DNA from: CAIXQW01 sp046049675
GTDB lineage: Bacteria; Bacteroidota; Bacteroidia; Chitinophagales; Chitinophagaceae
Direction of reading: 5' to 3'
Assembly: GCA_046049675.1 (NCBI GenBank)
Contig: JBJORA010000052.1
Location: forward strand, 1-22,114
DNA length: 22,114 bases
Shown piece by piece: positions 6,323 to 13,421 of this stretch; within the stretch, counting starts at the first letter, position 1; every line of letters begins with the position of its first letter. The translations under genes and the position numbers were made by a program. Below the pieces are notes generated by a model that ran no database searches, was not told where the DNA came from, and was given only the letters and a program-made list of their open reading frames with translations.

Positions 6323-7075
6323 ATGGCTACAGCTAAAGACTTTTCGGTAGAAGAAAGACTTGCATCACTTATTAGTGTGCAAAAGATAGACAGCAAAATT
6401 GACGATATCAAAAAGCTTCGTGGTGAATTACCATTGGAGGTGCAAGATCTTCGTGATGACCTAGAAGGTTTACAAACGCGCGTAAATGCAGTAAAAAGTG
6501 AAATTGCTTCAATTGAGCAGTTCATTGTAAGCCAGGAAGAATTAAAGCAAACGCAAGGCGAGCTTTTCAAAAAATACGAAAAGCAAGCTGGCAACGTAAA
6601 AAACAGCCGTGAGTTTGACGCAGTAAATGCCGAAATGGAAATGGCTGAGTTAGAAGTGAAAGCTGCGGACAAGAAAATCCGTGATGCACGCGCTGACATC
6701 AAAGGTCTAGAGGTAAAACTTGCTGACGCTATCGAAAAAGCAGCTGTAAAGCAAGATATGCTTACTGCCAAAGAAGCTGAATTGCAAAAGATTGAAGCTG
6801 AAACTGAAAAGGAAGAGGCTGATTTGAATGCACATCTTGAAGCTACAAAAGCAAAAGCTGAGCCTCGTTTATTAGCTGCTTATACAAAAATTCGTGGTAG
6901 CTACCACAATGGAATGGCGGTTGTAAGTGTAGATCGTAACAGCTGTGGTGGTTGCTTTAATGTAATTCCTCCTCAACGCCAGGCAGAAATTCGTATGCGC
7001 AAGAAAATGATCCTTTGCGAGCACTGCGGACGTATTCTTACTGATGCAGAGTTATTCAACGGCACAGATCTTTAA
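6323..7075 (+). CDS. Coiled-coil protein with C4-type zinc ribbon (DUF164/zf-RING_7 family)
   Basis: This 250-aa protein consists of a long charged antiparallel coiled coil, about residues 15-195, followed by a C-terminal zinc ribbon with two CxxC pairs (Cys208/Cys211 and Cys232/Cys235) that would bind one zinc ion. Family members are thought to contact nucleic acid or protein through the ribbon; no reaction is established. The ATG follows directly on the stop of the Nif3-family gene, so the two are translationally linked, and the pairing is widespread. A strong intrinsic terminator follows at 7118-7145, so this gene closes the transcript. Confidence 0.9.
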   Translation: MATAKDFSVEERLASLISVQKIDSKIDDIKKLRGELPLEVQDLRDDLEGLQTRVNAVKSEIASIEQFIVSQEELKQTQGELFKKYEKQAGNVKNSREFDAVNAEMEMAELEVKAADKKIRDARADIKGLEVKLADAIEKAAVKQDMLTAKEAELQKIEAETEKEEADLNAHLEATKAKAEPRLLAAYTKIRGSYHNGMAVVSVDRNSCGGCFNVIPPQRQAEIRMRKKMILCEHCGRILTDAELFNGTDL

Positions 7076-7117
7076 TCGTTCTGTAGTGCTGTTGCACAAT
7101 ACATATAACTAAATATT

Positions 7118-7145
7118 TAGCCTGATCTGATCAGGCTATTTTTTT
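7118..7145 (+). terminator. Intrinsic terminator after the zinc-ribbon gene
   Basis: A perfect inverted repeat TAGCCTGATC-T-GATCAGGCTA (7118-7138) folds as a 9-bp stem with a CTG loop and is followed directly by seven Ts. It ends the pyrR-side transcript or its last operon about 40 nt after the zinc-ribbon stop. The only other gene nearby is the TPR gene, which starts about 115 nt further on. Confidence 0.9.
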
Positions 7146-7260
7146 GTCCTTTTTTGCTACGAAATGAAGCCCTTAGCAACTTGATGATTCGAGGAGATAA
7201 CTTTTTGTGCATATAAAGTAGCATCTATTTATAACCATTTCAATATAGCAAGCTTACTTT

Positions 7261-8751
7261 GTGCTTATAAACTTTACAAGGATAAGAATACTTCTTTACA
7301 TACTACTTTCTCTACTTAGCACAAGCGCTTGCGCTAAGCATTTTGCTTTTACACCACAATGTATAGAGGTTTATAAGAAAATGAGTAGCCTGCAATTAGC
7401 GGAAGGCACAAAACTGGTTGTAGCAGAATTAAGCAGAGACAAGCACAATATGATGCCTGTATTGCTTGCCAACTACGCCGACTTTTACCAACTCTTTTTT
7501 AACGAAGATCCCGATTTCTACAAACGTAGCATGCCAACCATGGAAGTGCGCTACAATTTGCTTGAAGCCTCGCCAGATACTTGCAGCTATAAGTTACATT
7601 CACTAGGCGTAATTTGTTTTCAACGCGCCTTAGTACATGCTAAATTTGGTAATAATGTACAAGCCGCAAGACAAATTAGTAAGGCTCGAGATTTTTTTCT
7701 TGCTAATAAAAAACGCTTTCCGCAAATGCACGATGGGGATATGTACTTGGGTGTTATCAATGCTGTAATTGGTACAATTCCGGATGGCTATAAGTGGATT
7801 GCAAAATTGCTAGGCTTTAGCGGAAATGTGCAACAAGGCGTGGCACAACAAATACAGGCGCTTAAATACAAACATGCTGGCAATGACGCAGATTTAATTC
7901 TACTATACGCGTACAGCAAGCAGTATATAGAAAATAAGCCAGAAGAAGCATGGACATTCTTAAAATCTTTAATCCCGCAAGCTAAGAACAATCGATTGTA
8001 TACTTTTCTTCTTGCCAATATTGCCTTGAATCAAAACAATGCAAAAAGTGCCTTGGAAATTTTGGATGCCAATATGGATCGCGCGGGCTTTATGGAATTT
8101 CCATTTCTACATTACGAAAAAGGTGCGGCACAAATGTATGCACTTGACCAAAAGGCTATTGGCAGTTTTGCGCTTTTTGTAAAGCAATACAAAGGAAAAT
8201 TTTATAAAAAAGACGCTTGCTACAAAATGTGCATGTTAAGTTATCTGCAAGGCAATGCTGCAAATGCCGACTTTTATAGAAAACAAATTCAAACTGTAGG
8301 GCATACCGAAGCAGAAGCAGATAAGGTTGCTCAAGCATTTTCTAAAGAACCAAAGTATCCCAATAAAGTGCTGCTGGCATCGCGTTTGCTTAGTGATGGC
8401 GGGCATTATCAGCGTGCGGCAAATAAATTGGCAGAAATAAATGCCACTGCACTCTCCGGCGATGAACTCATAGAATACTACTACCGTAGCGCACGCATTC
8501 AAGATCTACAAAAAAACGCTACAAAAGCATTGGAGCAGTATGACGTTTGTATTCAAAAAGGTCAAACGAGTAAAACCTATTTTGCGGCTAAGGCATGCGT
8601 TCAATCTGGTATGATTTACGAGCAGCAAGGCAATAAAGCTGCGGCTATAAAAATGTATCAGAAGTGCCTAGGGCTTGGCGATCATCAATACAAAAACAGC
8701 ATCGGCCAGGTGGCTAAAGCAGGCTTGGCACGCCTAGGCAAATCCTCTTAA
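7261..8751 (+). CDS. Secreted TPR-repeat protein (TTC39/IML2-like region)
   Basis: This 496-aa protein has an N-terminal signal peptide (hydrophobic core about residues 8-22, cleavage near SACA), then helical TPR-type repeats across the rest. A stretch around residues 160-205 (GTIPDGYKW, then LLGFSGN, then GVAQQI) resembles the motif seen in TTC39/IML2-type TPR proteins. C-terminal repeats include ALEQYDVCIQKG and AAIKMYQKCLGLG. It is probably a periplasmic scaffold; the partner is unknown. The only start that keeps the signal peptide is the GTG at 7261, and a -7-like TTACTTTG overlaps it, so the true promoter and start deserve checking. It stands alone between a terminator and recN. Confidence 0.75.
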   Translation: MLINFTRIRILLYILLSLLSTSACAKHFAFTPQCIEVYKKMSSLQLAEGTKLVVAELSRDKHNMMPVLLANYADFYQLFFNEDPDFYKRSMPTMEVRYNLLEASPDTCSYKLHSLGVICFQRALVHAKFGNNVQAARQISKARDFFLANKKRFPQMHDGDMYLGVINAVIGTIPDGYKWIAKLLGFSGNVQQGVAQQIQALKYKHAGNDADLILLYAYSKQYIENKPEEAWTFLKSLIPQAKNNRLYTFLLANIALNQNNAKSALEILDANMDRAGFMEFPFLHYEKGAAQMYALDQKAIGSFALFVKQYKGKFYKKDACYKMCMLSYLQGNAANADFYRKQIQTVGHTEAEADKVAQAFSKEPKYPNKVLLASRLLSDGGHYQRAANKLAEINATALSGDELIEYYYRSARIQDLQKNATKALEQYDVCIQKGQTSKTYFAAKACVQSGMIYEQQGNKAAAIKMYQKCLGLGDHQYKNSIGQVAKAGLARLGKSS

Positions 8752-8769
8752 GAAAATACAATTTCATCT

Positions 8770-8777
8770 TATCTTTA
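8770..8777 (+). promoter_or_regulatory. -7 box of the recN promoter
   Basis: TATCTTTA is one base from the TAnnTTTG consensus and ends only 6 nt before the recN ATG at 8784, implying a leader of about 3 nt. I see no clear -33 element and no LexA-like site. Confidence 0.45.
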
Positions 8778-8783
8778 CAGCAC

Positions 8784-10451
8784 ATGCTTAAGCAGCTTGA
8801 CATCAGCAATTTTGCAATAATCCAGCAGTTGAGTCTTACACTCGACAATGGGCTTATTGCGCTTACTGGCGAAACTGGTGCAGGTAAAAGTATTCTGCTT
8901 GGCGCAATGCAGTTATTGCTTGGTGCTCGTGCTGATACACAGAGTTTATTGGATAAAAGCGCCAAATGCAGCGTAGAAGGCAGTTTCACCGATTTTGATG
9001 CCGCCGAAGTGAACAAGCGCTTAGTTGAATTCGATATAGATATTCTTGACAATCACGAAATAATTCTACGTCGCGAAATTTCAGCCAGCGGCAGAAGTCG
9101 TGCTTTTGTAAATGATACGCCTGTAAACATTGCTCAGCTTGAATCTATTGCACAATTGTTAGTGGATATACATCGACAGTTTGATACCATAGAGCTAAAA
9201 GACAAACACAAGCAATTGCAAATCATTGATGCCATCGGCAACTGCGCTGCTGAAAAAGCAAACTTTGCAGAAGGTTACGAGCAATTAAAGCTAGCACAAC
9301 AAGCACTTAATACACTCAAGCAAGAAAAGGCAAGTTTACTGAAAGAATACGAGTACAATGCTTTCTTGCTTAAAGAATTAGATGATATCAATTTAGATAA
9401 GGTTGATGCTATAGAAATTGAACGCAATATCAATTTGCTCAATAATGCGGAGGCATTGAGTCAAGCCTTGCAGCAAAGCACCAGCGATTTATTGACACGC
9501 GAGCATAGCAATGCGATTGCCATCGTAAAGCAATGTTTACAAAAGCTAGAGGCTTTTCAAAATATGTCGGAAAGCCTAGCAGATGTGGTGCCCCGCCTAA
9601 AAACTGTTTATATAGAATTAAAGGATCTTGCTGCCGAAATAGAAAGCCTAAGCGAAACGATTGTTTACGACGAGCAGCGCCTCGACGAATTGAATGCATT
9701 ACAGCATACATTAAATAAACTTTTATTAAAGCATAATAGCACTAGTGTTACAGACCTACTAGCTATTCGTGAAGAATTGGCCGCTAAGGTTTTGGTTGCA
9801 AATAATATTGACGAGCACATAGCTGCTGCTGAAAAGAAAGTACAAGTCGTTACTGCAGACTGCACCACAAAAGCAAAAACACTGAGTGCTAAACGGATAA
9901 AGACAATAGCTTCCTTGCAGAAAGCATTGCTCTCCAAGCTTAAGCAAGTGGGTTTGGCTAATATGCATGTAGAGGTGCAATGTAAGTCGGTAGCACTTTG
10001 CGAGAGTGGCATTGACGATATCGCTATTTTAGTAGATGCAAATGGCACTGGCAAAATGCAGGAGATAAGCAAAGTTGCAAGCGGCGGAGAATTAAGCAGA
10101 TTAATGCTATGCCTGAAGAGCCTAATGGCAGATGCGGCAGCTTTACCAACGCTTATTTTTGATGAAATAGACACAGGCATTAGTGGAGAAGTTGCACTAC
10201 AGGTTGGCCGTATGATGCAGGATCTAGCAAAAAAACACCAAATTATTACAGTAACGCATTTGCCTCAAATTGCAAGTAAAGCCAAGCAGCATTGGCATAT
10301 CTACAAGCAAGCAAGCGATAAAGGCACTTTGCATACGCAGGTACAAGAACTATCGGGTGACGCACGGCTCAACAAAATTGCTGAGATGATTTCGGGCGCA
10401 GAGGTTACACAAAGTGCACTAACTACAGCTATTGAACTTAGTAAAAATTAA
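8784..10451 (+). CDS. recN: DNA repair protein RecN
   Basis: RecN is an SMC-like ATPase that acts early in double-strand break repair by homologous recombination. The 555-aa product has the Walker A motif GETGAGKS at residues 29-36. A long coiled coil at about residues 150-370 is broken by the hinge region. The ABC signature VASGGELSRL and Walker B LIFDEIDTG follow near the C-terminus, with Asp460-Glu461 catalytic. Length is normal. aat starts on the base after the stop codon, so the two genes are cotranscribed. A -7 box sits 6 nt upstream of the start, and no SOS box is seen. Confidence 0.96.
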   Translation: MLKQLDISNFAIIQQLSLTLDNGLIALTGETGAGKSILLGAMQLLLGARADTQSLLDKSAKCSVEGSFTDFDAAEVNKRLVEFDIDILDNHEIILRREISASGRSRAFVNDTPVNIAQLESIAQLLVDIHRQFDTIELKDKHKQLQIIDAIGNCAAEKANFAEGYEQLKLAQQALNTLKQEKASLLKEYEYNAFLLKELDDINLDKVDAIEIERNINLLNNAEALSQALQQSTSDLLTREHSNAIAIVKQCLQKLEAFQNMSESLADVVPRLKTVYIELKDLAAEIESLSETIVYDEQRLDELNALQHTLNKLLLKHNSTSVTDLLAIREELAAKVLVANNIDEHIAAAEKKVQVVTADCTTKAKTLSAKRIKTIASLQKALLSKLKQVGLANMHVEVQCKSVALCESGIDDIAILVDANGTGKMQEISKVASGGELSRLMLCLKSLMADAAALPTLIFDEIDTGISGEVALQVGRMMQDLAKKHQIITVTHLPQIASKAKQHWHIYKQASDKGTLHTQVQELSGDARLNKIAEMISGAEVTQSALTTAIELSKN

Positions 10452-11141
10452 ATGAGTTACGGTATTAGCTACATTACACAGGGGCAATGTAATTTTCCCG
10501 ATATAGAAGGCGAACAAAGTAGCGATGTTGTAGCTGTAAGTGAAGACATCAATCCAGAGCTTATCATTAGTGCTTATAAGAAGGGGGCTTTCCCTTGGTA
10601 CTTAGAGCCAGAAAGTAGATTGTTTCATTGGTTTGCACCAGCACCACGCTGTGTAATTCGTCCCGCCAATGTTCACATCAGCAAGAGTATGCATCGCGTT
10701 TTGCGCAATAATGCCTGGCGATTTGATGAAAATGCTTCGGTAATTGAGGTAGTCTACAGTTGTTCTATTGCACCTCGACGACCCACTTTTAGCGATGGAA
10801 TACTGTATGCCAATGATGGCACATGGATAACAGATGAGTTTATTGCAGCCTATCACGAGTTAGACCTTTTGGGGTATGCCAAAGCGTTTTCTGTGTATGA
10901 AAACAACGTACTTATTGGAGGACTTTACGGCATGGTTATCAATAAGGTTTTCTTTGGCGAAAGCATGTGTTCGTTCAAGCCCAATGCCAGCAAATATGTA
11001 TTGATTAATGCGTGCGCCTGGATGCAGCAGCATGGTATAGAACTAATAGATTGTCAAATGCATAACGACCATTTGCAAAGCATGGGCGCGGAGATAATTC
11101 CATTTGATACTTATATTAATTTGCTCAACGAGTTGACTTAG
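10452..11141 (+). CDS. aat: Leucyl/phenylalanyl-tRNA-protein transferase Aat
   Basis: Aat transfers Leu or Phe from aminoacyl-tRNA to the N-terminal Lys or Arg of proteins, marking them for ClpS/ClpAP degradation (N-end rule). The 229-aa product contains the family motifs in order: SAYKKGAFPWY, HWFAPAPRCVI, a TWI...AY segment, GGLYG, FFGESMCS and LIDCQMHNDH with SMGA. The N-terminal segment before residue 30 is more divergent than the rest. The ATG directly abuts the recN stop, so it is translated from the recN mRNA; no functional link between the two is implied. Confidence 0.95.
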   Translation: MSYGISYITQGQCNFPDIEGEQSSDVVAVSEDINPELIISAYKKGAFPWYLEPESRLFHWFAPAPRCVIRPANVHISKSMHRVLRNNAWRFDENASVIEVVYSCSIAPRRPTFSDGILYANDGTWITDEFIAAYHELDLLGYAKAFSVYENNVLIGGLYGMVINKVFFGESMCSFKPNASKYVLINACAWMQQHGIELIDCQMHNDHLQSMGAEIIPFDTYINLLNELT

Positions 11142-11171
11142 TAGCATTACTTTTTGTTGCTATTAATTTGC

Positions 11172-11179
11172 TAGCTTTG
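11172..11179 (+). promoter_or_regulatory. -7 box of the trmB promoter
   Basis: TAGCTTTG matches the TAnnTTTG consensus exactly and ends only 4 nt before the GTG start at 11184, so the mRNA would be essentially leaderless. The T-rich TTTTTG at 11151-11156 is a possible -33 element, though its spacing (15 nt) is short. Confidence 0.5.
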
Positions 11180-11183
11180 CCTT

Positions 11184-11882
11184 GTGGGTCACAAAAAGTT
11201 ACAGCGTTTTGCAGCCATCAAAGCTTTTAGCAATGTTTTTGAACTTTCTACCGAAATGAAAGGGCAGTGGCATAAGCATTTTGGCAATAATAACCCTATT
11301 GTGCTGGAGCTAGCTTGTGGCAAAGGCGAGTACACACAAAACCGCGCCCAAGCCGAGCCAAATAAAAATTTTATTGGTATTGATATCAAGGGCAATCGTA
11401 TGTTCATTGGAGCTCGCAATTGTTTGGAGTTAGGTTTAAACAATGCTGCTTATTTGCGTATCCCTATTGATAGCATCACAGACTATTTTACCGCAGAAGA
11501 AGTAGCAGAAATTTGGATTATCTTTCCTGACCCATTTTTGCGTGATAAGAAAGCAAAAAATAGATTGACGCACCAAAAATTCTTGGCAAAGTATCAACAA
11601 ATTATAAGCAAGGGAGCAACAATTAATTTAAAAACAGATAGCAAACCTTTGTTCGATTTCACCTTAGAAGTGATTGAAGAAAGTAAATGTGATATTGAAG
11701 TTTGTAATCATAATATTTATGCTAATGGCGAGGCTCCTTATCCTTTGAATATTAAAACCTATTATGAAGGAATGCACTTAGAGGATAAGCGTATTATTCA
11801 GTACGTCCAGTTTACATTGCCAAATACAGCCATTGTTGTGCCAAAGAAAAAGCCGCAGACAGAAGCTTTACAAGATGAGTAA
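11184..11882 (+). CDS. trmB: tRNA (guanine-N7)-methyltransferase TrmB
   Basis: TrmB uses S-adenosylmethionine to make m7G46 in the variable loop of tRNAs. The 232-aa Rossmann-fold protein has the SAM motif LELACGKGEY at residues 41-50, a GIDIKG acidic strand end near 65-70, and the catalytic-region motif FPDP at 114-117 followed by RLTHQKFL. The start is a GTG at 11184, set directly behind a perfect -7 box. The 3' end overlaps the following alkyltransferase-like gene by 8 nt, so trmB heads a three-gene operon. Confidence 0.95.
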   Translation: MGHKKLQRFAAIKAFSNVFELSTEMKGQWHKHFGNNNPIVLELACGKGEYTQNRAQAEPNKNFIGIDIKGNRMFIGARNCLELGLNNAAYLRIPIDSITDYFTAEEVAEIWIIFPDPFLRDKKAKNRLTHQKFLAKYQQIISKGATINLKTDSKPLFDFTLEVIEESKCDIEVCNHNIYANGEAPYPLNIKTYYEGMHLEDKRIIQYVQFTLPNTAIVVPKKKPQTEALQDE

Positions 11883-12213
11883 TAAGCCGACAGAAAAAGA
11901 CTTCTTCACTCGTGTACACGAAGTAGCACGACAAGTGCCTAAGGGCCGAGTAACAACTTATGGTGCTATCGCAGAGTGCTTAGGAGGAAGAATGAGTGCC
12001 CGTATGGTTGGTTGGGCGATGAATGCCGCACACAATGCTAAACCTAAAGTGCCTGCTCATCGTGTTGTGAATAGAAACGGATTACTTACAGGCAAAATGC
12101 ACTTTGCAACACCAACTTTAATGGAAGAACTGTTGGCCAATGAGGGCGTTGAAGTAATTGACAATCAAGTGCAAAATTTCAAGGAATTACTATGGCTGCC
12201 GCAAAAAAGATAA
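11875..12213 (+). CDS. Alkyltransferase-like protein (MGMT family without the acceptor Cys)
   Basis: The 112-aa product is the DNA-binding domain of the O6-alkylguanine transferase family: PKGRVTTYGAIAE helix-turn-helix start, arginine finger region SARMVGWAMNAA, then the active-site segment VPAHRVVNRNG. The acceptor cysteine of true enzymes (PCHR) is replaced by Ala61 (PAHR), so it should not repair directly. Alkyltransferase-like proteins instead bind O6-alkylguanine, flip it, and hand the lesion to nucleotide excision repair. The frame extends to an ATG at 11833 inside trmB, but the ATG at 11875 overlaps the trmB stop by 8 nt and fits the family N-terminus. The next gene overlaps its end by 22 nt. 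Confidence 0.9.
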   Translation: MSNKPTEKDFFTRVHEVARQVPKGRVTTYGAIAECLGGRMSARMVGWAMNAAHNAKPKVPAHRVVNRNGLLTGKMHFATPTLMEELLANEGVEVIDNQVQNFKELLWLPQKR

Positions 12214-12632
12214 AACCGCTTGTACTGGATGTTGCTGCCGTAGTAGAAGATTTCTACGAAGACTGCTCACTCATTGGCTTACATATGGAAGGCGATGTGT
12301 TTCAAAACGTCTGGCGATTGAATCAAATATTTAGCCTTAACCTTCAGCGAAATACCTACTTTAGTGCTAGCACCGAATTCAAATTTGACCTATACCAATA
12401 TCACGATAGAATTAATAGCTTGAGTCACGCCGTTTATAGCAACCGAAAGTTTGGTCACACGCTAGCGCCGCAGTATCGTGGCCTTGAACTGCTGTGGCTA
12501 ATACAAGGCAATGACAATGCATATTACTTTATTGAAAATATACGCAAGGTTGCACGTGTAGGCACACATATATTAAGTATGAAGGAAATAGACCTTGATA
12601 CCTTTGAGCATAAGGGTGCATTGCTGTTTTAA
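12192..12632 (+). CDS. IPExxxVDY-like family protein, Bacteroidota small protein
   Basis: The 146-aa product resembles the Bacteroidota IPExxxVDY family of unknown function: an N-terminal LVLD strand, a SLIGLHM segment, the WRLNQIFSLNL helix near residue 42, a central FDLYQYHD strand, and an APQYRGLELLWLIQG segment where the name-giving motif would be. That motif is degenerate here (Gln for Glu, LEL for VDY), so I hold the family call loosely. There is no signal peptide or membrane segment. It begins inside the end of the alkyltransferase-like gene (22-nt overlap), which points to coupled translation, and mazG follows 24 nt later behind its own promoter. Confidence 0.65.
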   Translation: MAAAKKIKPLVLDVAAVVEDFYEDCSLIGLHMEGDVFQNVWRLNQIFSLNLQRNTYFSASTEFKFDLYQYHDRINSLSHAVYSNRKFGHTLAPQYRGLELLWLIQGNDNAYYFIENIRKVARVGTHILSMKEIDLDTFEHKGALLF

Positions 12633-12650
12633 GCACATATACTACCTTTA
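12621..12650 (+). promoter_or_regulatory. Promoter of mazG
   Basis: TTG (12621-12623), a 19-nt spacer, and the -7 box TACCTTTA (12643-12650) end 6 nt before the mazG ATG. The -33 part lies in the last codons of the preceding gene. The predicted leader is about 3 nt. Confidence 0.55.
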
Positions 12651-12656
12651 GCATTC

Positions 12657-13421
12657 ATGTACAGCACTTCTTTTGATCGGCTTGCCAACATTATGGATCA
12701 GTTGCGCGAGCAATGCCCATGGGATGCAAAACAAACAATTACAAGCTTGCGCCCGCTTACAATAGAAGAAACTTATGAACTTGCTGATGCAATTGATCGG
12801 CACGACTGGCAAGATCTTAAAAAGGAGTTGGGCGATTTGCTTTTGCATATTTTCTTTTATGTGCGTATAGCAAGAGAGCAAAAGCAGTTTACAATGGCCG
12901 ATGTCTTGGAAGGCATTTGCAATAAACTAGTGCATAGGCATCCACATATTTATAGTAATGTGCAAGTAGACAATGAGGATGATGTAAAAAAGAACTGGGA
13001 GCAACTAAAGCTAAAGGAAGGCAATACTAGTTTGCTAGCCGGCGTGCCTAGCGGTTTACCAGCGATGGTAAAGGCACTGCGTGTACAAGAAAAAGTTAAG
13101 CAGGTTGGTTTTGAGTGGGATACGACTGAGCAAGTAAAAGCCAAATTAGACGAAGAACTCAATGAACTTGACCAGGAGTTATCTGCCACAGAAGTGAATG
13201 CAGCTCGCGTAGAAGAAGAATTTGGAGACGTATTATTTAGCATGGTAAATTATGCGCGTTGGCTAAAAATTGATCCTGAGCAAGCGCTTGAAAAAACAAC
13301 TAAAAAATTCATGGCACGCTTTCAACTCATGGAAAAAGAAATTTTAGCGCAGCAAAAGGATATTGCAGCTATGAGCTTAGAAGAAATGGACGCAATATGG
13401 AACGACATTAAGAAACGCTAA
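12657..13421 (+). CDS. mazG: Nucleoside triphosphate pyrophosphohydrolase MazG
   Basis: MazG hydrolyses nucleoside triphosphates to monophosphates and pyrophosphate, cleaning the nucleotide pool and, in some bacteria, lowering ppGpp. The 254-aa protein has two MazG domains. The first carries the metal-binding pattern EETYELADAI followed by LKKELGDLLLH (about residues 38-65). The second has ELNELDQEL and VEEEFGDVLFS near 165-200. Length matches the two-domain form. Its TAA stop shares a base with the ATG of the following histidine kinase, so the kinase is translationally coupled to it. A promoter lies immediately upstream. Confidence 0.95.
   Translation: MYSTSFDRLANIMDQLREQCPWDAKQTITSLRPLTIEETYELADAIDRHDWQDLKKELGDLLLHIFFYVRIAREQKQFTMADVLEGICNKLVHRHPHIYSNVQVDNEDDVKKNWEQLKLKEGNTSLLAGVPSGLPAMVKALRVQEKVKQVGFEWDTTEQVKAKLDEELNELDQELSATEVNAARVEEEFGDVLFSMVNYARWLKIDPEQALEKTTKKFMARFQLMEKEILAQQKDIAAMSLEEMDAIWNDIKKR

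Noticed and set aside
6307..6771. Minus-strand ORF (154 codons) opposite the zinc-ribbon gene
   Set aside because: It is Ser/Phe-rich mirror sequence of the coiled-coil coding region.
9665..10180. Minus-strand ORF (171 codons) inside recN
   Set aside because: It is antisense to conserved RecN motifs and its composition is that of a mirrored coding frame.
11835..11845. Third copy of TTGTGCCAAAG inside trmB
   Set aside because: It is single, within a coding frame (Val-Pro-Lys codons), and lacks the 21-bp partner, so I read it as coincidence.
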